Shown here piece after piece: positions 46,738-56,071 of a stretch of DNA of 64,000 bases. The position numbers and the translations under genes are program-made. The stretch's first letter is position 1, and every line of letters begins with the position of its first letter. Location: assembly GCF_000199675.1 (NCBI RefSeq), contig NC_014960.1, positions 868,001 to 932,000 of the forward strand, given 5' to 3'. The DNA is from Anaerolinea thermophila UNI-1 (GTDB lineage Bacteria; Chloroflexota; Anaerolineae; Anaerolineales; Anaerolineaceae). The notes under the pieces are model-generated. The model did no database searches and was not told the origin of the DNA. It saw only the letters and a program-made list of their open reading frames with translations.

Positions 46738-47094
46738 ATGCTCACCGATTATTTCCCCCTGGTTGTCATCATTGTATTTGCTGTGATTCTTGCCTTTCTG
46801 GTCGTAGCGTTGGGCCACCTTTTTGGTCCCAAGCGTCCCAGCGAGAAGAAGTCCATGCCCTATGAATCGGGTATGGTGCCCTACGGTCCTGGTCAGCGGC
46901 GCATGACGGTGCGCTACTACCTGATTGCCGTGTTGTTTATCCTCTTTGATATCGAAGTGGTCTTTTTCCTGCCTTGGGCGGTAGCCTTCCGCGACCTGGG
47001 TCTTCCTGGTTTTCTCTTAATGGTGGTGTTTGTGGTGATTTTAGAGGTCGCGCATTTGTATGCGTGGAAGAAAGGAGCGCTGGAATGGGAGTAG
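46738..47094 (+). CDS. nuoA: Complex I subunit A
   Basis: The 118-residue protein has three membrane helices and the conserved stretch YESGMVPYGPGQRRMTVRYY followed by FDIEVVFFLPWA. It is a small membrane subunit at the junction of the peripheral and membrane arms of NADH:quinone oxidoreductase. First gene of a complete 14-gene operon; GGAAGGA lies upstream of the ATG. Confidence 0.95.
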   Translation: MLTDYFPLVVIIVFAVILAFLVVALGHLFGPKRPSEKKSMPYESGMVPYGPGQRRMTVRYYLIAVLFILFDIEVVFFLPWAVAFRDLGLPGFLLMVVFVVILEVAHLYAWKKGALEWE

Positions 47095-47567
47095 AGCAAA
47101 AACTCGGTAATATGGGTGTGGTGACCCTGAAGCTCGAGGAAGCGGTCAACTGGGCACGCACCAACGCCATGTGGCCCATGTTGTTTGGTTTGGCATGTTG
47201 CGCTATTGAAATGATGGCGGCTCAGGCGTCGAATTACGACATGAGCCGCTTTGGCATGGAACTGATGCGCGCCAGCCCGCGTCAGTCGGACTTAATGATT
47301 GTGGCAGGGCGGGTGAGCCGTAAGATGGCGCCCGTTCTGCGTCAGTTATACGACCAGATGCCTTATCCCAAGTGGGTCATCGCCATGGGCGATTGTGCTT
47401 CCTGCGGTGGTGTGTTTAACAATTATGCCATTCTTCAGGGTGTGGATGAAATTGTGCCGGTGGATGTGTACGTGGCAGGTTGTCCACCCCGCCCTGAAGG
47501 CTTGATCCATGGCGTGCTAACCCTGCATGACAAAGTACGCAAGGAAAAACTGGTGAAGTGGGCTTAA
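47085..47567 (+). CDS. nuoB: Complex I subunit B (cluster N2 carrier)
   Basis: The 160-residue protein carries the last cluster (N2) near the quinone. The four cysteines are visible: LACCAIEMM, GDCASCGG and AGCPPRPEGL. I chose ATG 47085 because AAAGGAG lies just upstream; the gene then overlaps nuoA by ten bases, whereas the longer in-frame sequence is nuoA in another frame. Confidence 0.95.
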   Translation: MGVEQKLGNMGVVTLKLEEAVNWARTNAMWPMLFGLACCAIEMMAAQASNYDMSRFGMELMRASPRQSDLMIVAGRVSRKMAPVLRQLYDQMPYPKWVIAMGDCASCGGVFNNYAILQGVDEIVPVDVYVAGCPPRPEGLIHGVLTLHDKVRKEKLVKWA

Positions 47568-47592
47568 CGTTCCAGGACAAGGAAGGGTGAGA

Positions 47593-48105
47593 ATGGACGA
47601 GAAAATGCGTACTGTAGTGGAAGGCTTGCAGAGTCGTTTCAACCTCGAAGTGCAGGAGTTTCGCGGAGAGGTAACCCTGATTGTCCCCCCGGAGCAGATT
47701 GTCGCGGTAGCGCAGACACTGCGGGATGAGCATGGTTTTGAGCAACTGGTGGATGTGACTGCAGTGGATTACTTCCCTCAGCAGGAACCCCGTTTCCACG
47801 TGGTGTATCACATCCGCTCGCTGGCTCAAACGCTGATTATCTGCCTGCGTGTTCCGCTGAATGGCAACTTCCCTTCGGTGTCTACGGTGGAGAAAGTGTA
47901 CCCGGGCGCCAACTGGTACGAGCGGGAAGTGTACGATATGTTTGGAATCACCTTTGAGGGGCATTCCGACCTGCGCCGTATTCTCATGCCTTATGACTGG
48001 CAGGGGCATCCCTTGCGGAAAGATTACCCTCTGGGCTATGAGGAAGTGCAGTTCTCTTTCAATATTGACGAAGTCCTGAAGCGCAAATTGCGCCCTCGGG
48101 AATGA
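47593..48105 (+). CDS. nuoC: Complex I subunit C (30-kDa)
   Basis: The 170-residue protein ends with the family signature EREVYDMFGITFEGHSDLRR and DWQGHPLRKDYPL. It belongs to the hydrophilic Q module and is separate from NuoD here, not fused. GGAAGGG lies 5 bases before ATG 47593; a GTG at 47587 overlaps that site and is rejected. Confidence 0.95.
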   Translation: MDEKMRTVVEGLQSRFNLEVQEFRGEVTLIVPPEQIVAVAQTLRDEHGFEQLVDVTAVDYFPQQEPRFHVVYHIRSLAQTLIICLRVPLNGNFPSVSTVEKVYPGANWYEREVYDMFGITFEGHSDLRRILMPYDWQGHPLRKDYPLGYEEVQFSFNIDEVLKRKLRPRE

Positions 48106-48122
48106 ATCGCGGAGAGTGCTTT

Positions 48123-49352
48123 ATGACGAATATCCGTGAAGTATCGGTAGATGAACTCAGACATCTGGTCTCGGAGCGGGCATTACAGGGCGAAACCATG
48201 TTGCTCAACATGGGACCTCAGCACCCTTCGACGCATGGGGTTTTGCGTCTGCTGCTGGAACTGGATGGCGAAATTGTGGTCAATTGCATTCCCGATATCG
48301 GCTTTCTGCATACCGGTGTGGAAAAGAACATGGAGAACAAAACGTACCAGAAAGCCGAGGTGATGACCGATCGCCTGGATTACCTGAATCCCATTGGCAA
48401 CAATCTGGTGTACTGCCTGGCGGTGGAAAAGCTACTGGATTTGGATGTCCCCCCGCGAGCGCAAGCCATTCGGGTGATTCTGGCGGAACTGACCCGCATT
48501 GGTTCGCATTTGCTCTGGCTGGGTACTTCCGCGCTTGACCTGGCGGCGATGTCGGTGTTCCTCTACACCATGCGCGAACGCGAGAAGATTCTGGACATCT
48601 TTGAAATGGTTTCCGGACAGCGCATGATGACGACTTACATCCGTCCTGGTGGGCTGTGGCGCGATGTGCCGGTGGAATTTGAAGCCGCAGTGTACAAATT
48701 TATTGACGAACTGCCTCGCGAAATTCAAAAATACCACGACTTGCTGGATGAGAACGAATTGTTCCTTGACCGCACCAAGGGTGTGGCGACGATCACCCGA
48801 GACGAATGCATTGCTTACGGAGTCACGGGTCCTGTCTTGCGAGCAACCGGCATGGCATACGATATTCGTAAAGCCATTCCTTACTCGGGTTATGAGCAGT
48901 ATGACTTCAACATCCCCACCCGCACTGAGGGCGATGTGTATGCCCGATACGCCGTGCGCATGGACGAAATGGAAGAGTCGTTGAAAATCATCCGCCAGGC
49001 GTTGGATAAACTGCCCTATGGGCCCGTACGCAGCAACAACCGCAAATATGTTCCACCGCCACGCTCAGAAATTGGCGTGAGCATGGAAGCGCTCATCCAT
49101 CACTTCAAACTCTGGACAGAGGGTTTCTATCCACCGAAGGGCAGCGTATATGTGGCAACCGAATCCCCGCGTGGGGAGTTGGGGGTGTTCCTCGAAAGCG
49201 ATGGTGGCCCCAAACCCTATCGCGTGCATTACCGCACGCCAACCTTTGCCAATTTGCAGGTCATGCCTATTCTGACCCGTGGGCAGTTCATCGCCGACGT
49301 AGTGGCGGCAATTGGAAGCATTGACATTGTTCTGGGAGATGCGGACCGGTGA
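48123..49352 (+). CDS. nuoD: Complex I subunit D (49-kDa)
   Basis: The 409-residue protein lines the quinone pocket. It has NMGPQHPSTHGVLRL, the conserved quinone-site segment, GFLHTGVEKNME and the C-terminal IGSIDIVLGDADR. It is related to the large subunit of NiFe hydrogenases but lacks the nickel cysteines. ATG 48123 has GGAGAG 6 bases upstream; an alternative ATG at 48102 overlaps the nuoC stop (ATGA) and would add seven residues. Confidence 0.95.
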   Translation: MTNIREVSVDELRHLVSERALQGETMLLNMGPQHPSTHGVLRLLLELDGEIVVNCIPDIGFLHTGVEKNMENKTYQKAEVMTDRLDYLNPIGNNLVYCLAVEKLLDLDVPPRAQAIRVILAELTRIGSHLLWLGTSALDLAAMSVFLYTMREREKILDIFEMVSGQRMMTTYIRPGGLWRDVPVEFEAAVYKFIDELPREIQKYHDLLDENELFLDRTKGVATITRDECIAYGVTGPVLRATGMAYDIRKAIPYSGYEQYDFNIPTRTEGDVYARYAVRMDEMEESLKIIRQALDKLPYGPVRSNNRKYVPPPRSEIGVSMEALIHHFKLWTEGFYPPKGSVYVATESPRGELGVFLESDGGPKPYRVHYRTPTFANLQVMPILTRGQFIADVVAAIGSIDIVLGDADR

Positions 49353-49870
49353 ACGAGTTATTACAGAACTACCCTGAAGAAGTGAAACAAATTCTGGCAA
49401 AGTATCCGGCTGAATACAAACGTTCAGCCGTCATGCCGTTATTGTATCTGGCGCAACGGAAGGAAGGGTATGTGCCCCGTCAGGCTCTTGAGGATATTGC
49501 CGAAATTCTCGAAATGTCTCCGACAGAAGTTGCCTCGATTGTGGGCTTCTACACACTGTACTACGATCAACCTGCCGGGCGTTACCACATTCAGGTATGT
49601 ACTGACCTGCCCTGTGCCTTGCGCGGCGCAGATAAATTCCTGGAGGAACTTTGCCAGCGGCTGGGCATTCGCGAAGGCGAAACCACTCCGGATGGACTTT
49701 TCACTGTGGAAGCCGTGAAGTGTTTGGCGGCATGTCACCGCGCGCCGGTCTTTCAGGTTCAGGGGGATGGTGAGATTGAGTACCACGAAAATCAGACCGT
49801 GGAACTGACCCTGGCATGGATGGAGCAGGTGCGCGAGAAAGTGCGCGCAGAGAAGGAGGCGCAGTCATGA
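49349..49870 (+). CDS. nuoE: Complex I subunit E (24-kDa, 2Fe-2S)
   Basis: The 173-residue thioredoxin-like protein binds the N1a cluster through cysteines in CTDLPC and, about 40 residues later, CLAAC. It starts with GTG, overlapping the nuoD stop (GTGA). Its own stop overlaps the nuoF start (ATGA). Part of the NADH-oxidising N module. Confidence 0.94.
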   Translation: MNELLQNYPEEVKQILAKYPAEYKRSAVMPLLYLAQRKEGYVPRQALEDIAEILEMSPTEVASIVGFYTLYYDQPAGRYHIQVCTDLPCALRGADKFLEELCQRLGIREGETTPDGLFTVEAVKCLAACHRAPVFQVQGDGEIEYHENQTVELTLAWMEQVREKVRAEKEAQS

Positions 49871-51147
49871 GCCAGTACGTTCTCTTACGCCATCGCGAGA
49901 TTCCCCATCTCGACCAACTGGATGTGTACCTGAAGCATGGCGGCTTTGAGGCGGCAAAGAAAGTGATCACCCAGATGCAGCCTGCCGATGTGGTCAACGA
50001 GGTCAAAACCTCAGGACTGCGCGGGCGCGGTGGAGCGGGTTTTCCCACTGGCGTCAAGTGGTCATTCCTGCCCAATAACATCTGGCCTCACTACGTGGTT
50101 TGCAATGCCGACGAGTCTGAACCAGGCACTTTTAAAGATCGCGAAATTCTGGAAAGCAACCCCTTCCAATTGCTGGAAGGGTTGATGATTGCCAGTTATG
50201 CTGTGCAGGCAAACCGCGCCTATATCTACCTGCGCGGAGAGTTTTGGCAAATTGCCCGCAAACTCGATGAGAAGATTGCCGAACTGGAAAAAGCCGGGTT
50301 GCTGGGAGATCACCTGTTCGGTACGAACTACAGTTTACGTATTTACACTCACCTGGGCGCGGGCGCGTATATCTGCGGTGAAGAAACCGCTTTGCTCGAA
50401 TCGCTGGAAGGCAAAATTGGGCAACCCCGTCTCCGTCCGCCTTTCCCGGCGGTATATGGGTTGTACGGTAAGCCCACAGTCATTAATAATGTGGAAACAC
50501 TGACCAATCTCCCACCGATTCTTGAGAAAGGTGCGCAGTGGTATCGGAGTTTCGGCACCGAAAAGAGCCCTGGGGTGAAGATATTTTCTCTTTCCGGGAA
50601 CGTCAACCGTCCGGGAAATTACGAACTGCCGCTGGGTACCACCTTCCGCGAGTTGATTTATACACACGGCGGCGGTATCCCTGAGGGTAGAAAAGTCAAA
50701 GCCATTTTGCCGGCAGGCGCGTCTTCCGCCATCATTGCTGTCAACGATGATGCCATTCTGGATACCCCCATGGACTATGAATCGGTGGCGGCGATTGGCT
50801 CGCAACTGGGGTCAGCCTCGGTCATTGTTGCCGATGAAACGGTCAACATGGCGTGGCTGGTGTCCAAAACGGTTAACTTCTTCAAACACGAATCCTGCGG
50901 AAAGTGCACCCCCTGCCGGGAAGGCACGTTCTGGATGAATCGCATTACCCAGCGCATGATGGCAGGCAGAGCCGTAGAGAGCGATGTGGATTTGCTGGCA
51001 AATGTGGCGAATCAAATTGCCGGTAAATGCCTGTGTGCCCTGGGTGAGTTCTCGGTCATGGCGGTACAGACGGGGATCCGGCAATTCCGCACCGATTTTC
51101 TCGAACAAGTGAAACAACAAACCGCGCCTGTAGCACAGGGCGATTGA
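49867..51147 (+). CDS. nuoF: Complex I subunit F (51-kDa, NADH and FMN site)
   Basis: The 426-residue protein holds the NADH loop GLRGRGGAGFPTGVKW and the FMN region ADESEPGTFKDRE. GAYICGEETALLESLEG and the 4Fe-4S cysteines CGKCTPCREGT with CALGEF near the end are also present. Electrons enter here from NADH. AAGGAGG precedes ATG 49867, inside the end of nuoE. Confidence 0.96.
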   Translation: MSQYVLLRHREIPHLDQLDVYLKHGGFEAAKKVITQMQPADVVNEVKTSGLRGRGGAGFPTGVKWSFLPNNIWPHYVVCNADESEPGTFKDREILESNPFQLLEGLMIASYAVQANRAYIYLRGEFWQIARKLDEKIAELEKAGLLGDHLFGTNYSLRIYTHLGAGAYICGEETALLESLEGKIGQPRLRPPFPAVYGLYGKPTVINNVETLTNLPPILEKGAQWYRSFGTEKSPGVKIFSLSGNVNRPGNYELPLGTTFRELIYTHGGGIPEGRKVKAILPAGASSAIIAVNDDAILDTPMDYESVAAIGSQLGSASVIVADETVNMAWLVSKTVNFFKHESCGKCTPCREGTFWMNRITQRMMAGRAVESDVDLLANVANQIAGKCLCALGEFSVMAVQTGIRQFRTDFLEQVKQQTAPVAQGD

Positions 51148-51162
51148 GGATGTGAGGGCTTC

Positions 51163-53652
51163 ATGGCAAACGAAGTAACCCTGACGATTGATGGTAAAAC
51201 GGTTCGTGTCCCGCAAGGCACGTTAATTGTAGATGCCGCCAAGAAAGCAGGCATTGATGTACCGGTGTTCTGCTATCATCCCAAAATGGAACCGGTGGGC
51301 ATGTGCCGCATGTGCCTGGTGGAAGTGGGGCGTCCGGTCATTGACCGTGCCACCAACCAGCCGGTCCTGGAAGCCGATGGTACGCCAAAAATTTCTTTTG
51401 GTCCCAAACTGGAAACGGCTTGTACCACGCCAGTCTCTGAGGGCATGGTGGTCATCACCCAGAACAAAAAAGTGGCTGATGCGCGCCGGGAAGTGCTGGA
51501 GTTTATCCTCACCTCGCACCCGCTGGACTGCCCAATTTGCGATAAGGGTGGAGAATGTCCTTTGCAAAATCTGACCATGGGTTATGGCCCTGGGGAGAGC
51601 CGTTTTCTCTTTGACGAAAAAATGCACCTCGCCAAGCATGTCCCGCTGGGTGAGTTGATTTATCTAGACCGTGAGCGCTGTATTCAGTGTTCGCGTTGTG
51701 TGCGTTTCCAGAAGGACCTGGTGGATGATCCGGTCATCGGCTTTTACCAGCGCGGCAGATCGCTGGAGATAGTGACCTACTCCGACCCCGGTTTCGATTC
51801 GTATTTCTCCGGTAACACCACCGATATCTGCCCGGTGGGCGCACTGACTACTGCGGATTTCCGTTTTGGCGCTCGCCCGTGGGAACTCAAGCCGGTGGCT
51901 TCCATCTGTACTCACTGTCCGGTAGGATGTAACCTCACATTCAACGTGCGCCGCGAAGCCGCGTCGGGCGGCAAACTGGTGATTAAGCGGGTACTTCCCC
52001 GGCAGAACGAGTCGGTCAATGAAATCTGGATTTGCGATAAAGGGCGTTTTGCTTACCACTATGTAGAAAGCCCTCAGCGCTTAACCCAACCGCTGGTGCG
52101 TAAAAATGGGGAACTGGTACCGGTTTCGTGGGATGAAGCGCTGGATACCGCCGCACAAGGGCTGAAACAGGCGGGTGAAAACCTGGTGGTGCTGGCTGGC
52201 GGACGCCTTTCCAATGAAGATCTCTTCAACCTGCGCAAACTGGCAGATGCTCAAAATGGCAAAGCCGTCCTGTACACCCACATGGGCGGTGGAGACCTGA
52301 CCCAGCAGGTGGGCTTGACCCCCGGCAGTAATCTCGGTTCGCTGGGGAAAGGCGATGCGGTGCTGGTGATTGCCTCGGATTTACACGAAGAAGCCCCTAT
52401 CTGGTGGATGCGCCTGAAAGCCGCGGCTGAGCGCGGGGCGTATCTGGTGGTGGCTGGGGCGCGCGTTACCCGATTGGAACGCTACGCTGCCAAAACCATA
52501 CGCTACCGCTATGGCGAGGAACTGGGCGTTATTCAATCGCTGATGGATGGCGCTGTTCCTGAATTGACCGAAGCGGCTAACCTGGTGGTCTTTTACGGTT
52601 CGGATGGGCTGGATTTGCTGGGAACGAATGCGCTGGCTCAAGCCTGTGCGACTTTGCTCTATAAGAGCGGGCATTACGGACGTCCAAACAATGGTTTGGT
52701 AGCCGTGTGGAAAGAGAACAACGCTCAGGGTGCCTGGGATATGGGCTTCCATACCGTTGGTAACTTCTCCCGTACGGTACGCGAAGCCGCGGCGGTGTAT
52801 ATTGCCGCCGCCGACCCTGCGGGGGATGATCTCTCTCTGGCTGAGGCGCTGGATCAGGCGGGGTTTGTGGTGGTTCAGGAACTTTTCCTTACTGAAACCG
52901 CGCGGCGCGCGGATGTGGTCTTCCCTGCCCAGTCCTTTGCCGAACGCGAAGGCACGTTCACCAGCGGCGAGCGCCGTGTTCAGCGCTTCTACCCGGTGAT
53001 TTATCCGGTGCAGGACAGCCGCGCTGATTTCGTCATTGCCGCGCAGGTTGCCCGTAAGTTGGGGCATGCCCTGGAAATGGCATCCCCTGCCAAGGTGTTC
53101 CAGCAAATTGCTTCTGAAATTTCCCTCTATCAGGGGTTGGCATATCCTCGCCTGGCTGAGGTGGAAGAGCAATGGCCCCCTGTCGGCCGCAGTGATCTCT
53201 ACTACGGCGGCACTGCCTATGACAACCGCCATGGTTTGGGGGTGGCTTTGCCTGCTCTGAGTCAACAGGAAGGCTGGCATCTTCCCATGTTCTGGAACAA
53301 TCGTCTTCCAGAGCGCACCTTTGACCTTTCCGCCATGAATCAGCAGGGCATGCTCTGGCTGGTGCCGTTCAACCGCCTGTACGATCACGGTACGACGGTT
53401 GAGCCTTCTCGTCTCTTAGAAAAACGCATGGTTTCAGCATTTGTGGCATTGCATCCTGAAACCGCGCAGGCCTTAGGCTTGGGCGGCGTTGAACAGGTAC
53501 AAATTGAAGGATTAGATAGTCCTTTGCCGGTGGTTCTGGATGAAACCCTCCCGCAGGGAGCGGCGTTCTATCCGCGTAGTGCCGGTGTGCCTGTGCTGGC
53601 GCCGCGAGGGGTAAAACTGCATGCCGTGAAAGCAGAGGTACAGGAAGGGTAG
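51163..53652 (+). CDS. nuoG: Complex I subunit G (75-kDa, iron-sulfur)
   Basis: The 829-residue protein has the N-terminal ferredoxin domain (CYHPKMEPVGMCRMC), the His-Cys ligated cluster region (HPLDCPICDKGGECPLQ), two further clusters (RCIQCSRCVRF, DICPVGAL) and a molybdopterin-type domain beginning ICTHCPVGCNLTF. That last CxxCxxxC motif carries the extra N7-type cluster found in some bacteria. The C-terminal half is a degenerate molybdoenzyme fold without cofactor-binding residues I can point to, as usual for NuoG. Confidence 0.95.
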   Translation: MANEVTLTIDGKTVRVPQGTLIVDAAKKAGIDVPVFCYHPKMEPVGMCRMCLVEVGRPVIDRATNQPVLEADGTPKISFGPKLETACTTPVSEGMVVITQNKKVADARREVLEFILTSHPLDCPICDKGGECPLQNLTMGYGPGESRFLFDEKMHLAKHVPLGELIYLDRERCIQCSRCVRFQKDLVDDPVIGFYQRGRSLEIVTYSDPGFDSYFSGNTTDICPVGALTTADFRFGARPWELKPVASICTHCPVGCNLTFNVRREAASGGKLVIKRVLPRQNESVNEIWICDKGRFAYHYVESPQRLTQPLVRKNGELVPVSWDEALDTAAQGLKQAGENLVVLAGGRLSNEDLFNLRKLADAQNGKAVLYTHMGGGDLTQQVGLTPGSNLGSLGKGDAVLVIASDLHEEAPIWWMRLKAAAERGAYLVVAGARVTRLERYAAKTIRYRYGEELGVIQSLMDGAVPELTEAANLVVFYGSDGLDLLGTNALAQACATLLYKSGHYGRPNNGLVAVWKENNAQGAWDMGFHTVGNFSRTVREAAAVYIAAADPAGDDLSLAEALDQAGFVVVQELFLTETARRADVVFPAQSFAEREGTFTSGERRVQRFYPVIYPVQDSRADFVIAAQVARKLGHALEMASPAKVFQQIASEISLYQGLAYPRLAEVEEQWPPVGRSDLYYGGTAYDNRHGLGVALPALSQQEGWHLPMFWNNRLPERTFDLSAMNQQGMLWLVPFNRLYDHGTTVEPSRLLEKRMVSAFVALHPETAQALGLGGVEQVQIEGLDSPLPVVLDETLPQGAAFYPRSAGVPVLAPRGVKLHAVKAEVQEG

Positions 53653-53657
53653 CGAAC

Positions 53658-54671
53658 ATGGATGGCGCAATGATCCTTGAATGGGTGTTGAAATCGGCTT
53701 TTATCTTGCTGTTCATGACTGCAGGGTTTGCGTACACTACCCTGTTTGAACGGCGCATGATTGCCAAGTTCCAGGCGCGTATTGGTCCCAATCGTGCCGG
53801 ACCGTGGGGGTTGCTTCAGCCCGTTGCTGACGGGTTGAAACTCATCTTCAAAGAGGAACTCATCCCGGCTTATGCAGATAAGGTGATGTTCGTCCTGGCG
53901 CCGGTCATCACGGTAATCCCCTCGCTGATTGTCACTGCGGTCGTGCCGTGGGGTGGGGTGGTGGACTTGTTCGGCAGGAAGGTAGCGCTTTATCTGGCGG
54001 ATGTCAACGTGGGGTTACTGTATATCATGGCAGTGACCTCTATCTCGGTTTATGGTATTACCCTGGCGGGGTGGGCTTCCAACAACAAATATGCTACACT
54101 GGGTGGTTTGCGCTCCACTGCGCAGATGATTTCTTACGAAATCGCCATGGGCTTTTCTTTTATTGTTCCGGTGCTTCTGGCAGGTTCGCTCAGCCTGGTG
54201 GACATCGTCGAGGCGCAGAAGAAAATCTGGTTTATCTTCCTGCAACCCGGCGCCGCCATCATTTTGGCGATTACCATGTATGCTGAGGTCAACCGCGCAC
54301 CCTTCGACATGCCCGAAGCCGAGCAGGAACTCACGGCGGGGTATCACTCCGAGTACTCCGGCATGAAATTCGCGCTGTTCTTCATGGCAGAGTATATCAA
54401 GATGATTGCTGTGGCTATGATCTTTGCCACCCTGTTCCTGGGGGGTTACCATTTCCCCTTTGTGGATCAAATTCCGGTCATCGGTCCGTATCTTGGCCCG
54501 TTTGTCCTGCTGGCAAAGACCATCGTGCTGTTGTTTGGGTTTGTGTGGGTGCGCTCAACACTGCCACGCATTCGCTATGACCGCCTGATGGCTTTTGGCT
54601 GGAAAGTGCTTTTCCCGCTGTCTTTGCTTTCGGTGCTGGTGACGGCAGTGGTGGTTTTACTGGTGAAGTAA
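53658..54671 (+). CDS. nuoH: Complex I subunit H (quinone-channel)
   Basis: The 337-residue membrane protein has eight predicted helices. FERRMIAKFQARIGPNRAGP near the N-terminus and the acidic loop NRAPFDMPEAEQELTAGYH form the quinone channel and the link to the proton path. It starts 5 bases after nuoG. Confidence 0.96.
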   Translation: MDGAMILEWVLKSAFILLFMTAGFAYTTLFERRMIAKFQARIGPNRAGPWGLLQPVADGLKLIFKEELIPAYADKVMFVLAPVITVIPSLIVTAVVPWGGVVDLFGRKVALYLADVNVGLLYIMAVTSISVYGITLAGWASNNKYATLGGLRSTAQMISYEIAMGFSFIVPVLLAGSLSLVDIVEAQKKIWFIFLQPGAAIILAITMYAEVNRAPFDMPEAEQELTAGYHSEYSGMKFALFFMAEYIKMIAVAMIFATLFLGGYHFPFVDQIPVIGPYLGPFVLLAKTIVLLFGFVWVRSTLPRIRYDRLMAFGWKVLFPLSLLSVLVTAVVVLLVK

Positions 54672-54684
54672 TCAGGAGGTTTGT

Positions 54685-55176
54685 ATGTTCAAAGGGTTGC
54701 TGACCACCTTAAAAGAATGGACTGGTAAACCGGTAACCATTCAGTATCCGGAAGAGAAACGTCCCGTGCGTACCCGATTTAAGGGGCGTCATGTGTTGAA
54801 GCGTTACGAAAACGGTTTGGAGAAATGCATCGGGTGTTCCTTATGTGCGGCGGCATGCCCAGCAGATGCTATTTTTGTCGAAGCGGCAGAAAATACCGAT
54901 GATGAACGCTACTCTCCCGGCGAGCGCTATGCCCGGGTGTACGAAATCAACATGCTGCGCTGTATCTTCTGCGGTTTCTGCGAGGATGCCTGTCCTACCG
55001 AAGCCATCGTGCTGGGCGATAACTACGAGTTGTCCTTCACCGACCGGCATCAGTCCATCTACACCAAAGAGATGTTGTTGGAGCCGGTTCCCGAGGGCGG
55101 AAAACCTACGCCTCAGCAGACTCCGCCCGGCGTGTACGTCCGTGCGGTTCCAGCCATGAAAGACCCGGAAGATTAA
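54685..55176 (+). CDS. nuoI: Complex I subunit I (two 4Fe-4S clusters)
   Basis: The 163-residue protein has two CxxCxxCxxxCP motifs: CIGCSLCAAACP and CIFCGFCEDACP, for clusters N6a and N6b. These pass electrons towards NuoB. The C-terminal tail is Pro/Gly-rich and not conserved. AGGAGG lies upstream of the ATG. Confidence 0.96.
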   Translation: MFKGLLTTLKEWTGKPVTIQYPEEKRPVRTRFKGRHVLKRYENGLEKCIGCSLCAAACPADAIFVEAAENTDDERYSPGERYARVYEINMLRCIFCGFCEDACPTEAIVLGDNYELSFTDRHQSIYTKEMLLEPVPEGGKPTPQQTPPGVYVRAVPAMKDPED

Positions 55177-55207
55177 GCCGGGGGATCTCCTTCAGGAGGG
55201 GAATGGA

Positions 55208-55747
55208 ATGACCATCGTTTTCTTCGTGCTGGCGTTTGTAGCGGTTGGCTGTGCCATCAGCATGCTGATTACCCGCAATGCAGTGTATTCGGCGTTGTTT
55301 TTGGTGCTGAATTTCGCTACAGTAGCCATCCTGTACTTGATTTTGGGAGCGCCGTTTATCGCATTGTCTCAAATCACCGTGTACGCGGGTTCTGTGATTG
55401 TCCTTTTCCTGTTCGTGGTCATGCTTTTAGGAGCAGAACGCTTGCCGGGGGCAGAACCTTTGCGCTGGCAGCGATTTATTGCCATGGGATTGGGGCTGGT
55501 TCTTGCGGTCAATTTGGGATGGTCCGTGGTGCAACGCGCGGGTGATTTGGGAGTAATTACAGCGCCTGAGAAGGGCTTTGGTGCACCGGTAGAAGTAGGG
55601 CGGGTGCTCTTCACACAATATGTATTGCCCATCCAGATTGTGGCTTTCATTTTGCTGGTTGCGGTAGTGGGTGCTGTGGTGCTTGCCCGTTCTGAAGAAA
55701 TCTCCCGAAGACGAGAACTCTATCGAAAGCCGGAGGCAAAGGAGTGA
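55208..55747 (+). CDS. nuoJ: Complex I subunit J
   Basis: The 179-residue protein has five predicted helices, with the conserved segment LGAPFIALSQITVYAGSVIVLFLFVVMLLG in helices 2-3 (shown in part: ITVYAGSVIVLFLF). This helix contains the pi-bulge involved in coupling. The end is basic (RRRELYRKPEAKE) and the nuoK start follows by one base. Confidence 0.94.
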   Translation: MTIVFFVLAFVAVGCAISMLITRNAVYSALFLVLNFATVAILYLILGAPFIALSQITVYAGSVIVLFLFVVMLLGAERLPGAEPLRWQRFIAMGLGLVLAVNLGWSVVQRAGDLGVITAPEKGFGAPVEVGRVLFTQYVLPIQIVAFILLVAVVGAVVLARSEEISRRRELYRKPEAKE

Positions 55748-55748
55748 C

Positions 55749-56051
55749 ATGGTCCCTGCGTCTTATTACCTTATCCTTTCAGTTGTGCTTTTCACCCTGG
55801 GGGCGCTGGGGGTTCTGTTGCGGCGCAATGCCCTGGTGGTGTTCATGTCGCTCGAGATGATGTTTAACGCTTCAAATCTGGCTTTTATCACCTTTGCCCG
55901 CATGTATAATGCTCTTTCGGCTCAGGTGGTAGTGTTCTTTGTCATGACGGTGGCGGCGGCAGAAGTTGCCATCGGGTTGGCGCTGATGGTGGAAATCTTC
56001 CGCACCAAACGCAGTGTGGACCTGGACCAGATGAACACCCTAAAGGGTTAA
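55749..56051 (+). CDS. nuoK: Complex I subunit K
   Basis: The 100-residue protein has three helices with the conserved Glu in SLEMMFNASNLAF and a second acidic residue in AAAEVAIGLAL, both on the proton path. I chose ATG 55749 (AAGGAG just upstream); the longer in-frame upstream sequence overlaps nuoJ. Confidence 0.95.
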   Translation: MVPASYYLILSVVLFTLGALGVLLRRNALVVFMSLEMMFNASNLAFITFARMYNALSAQVVVFFVMTVAAAEVAIGLALMVEIFRTKRSVDLDQMNTLKG

Positions 56052-56071
56052 GGCAAGGATTGGGAGGAAAC

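Noticed and set aside
53369..53791. Minus-strand open frame across the nuoG/nuoH junction
   Set aside because: It is antisense to two certain genes and has no recognisable domain.
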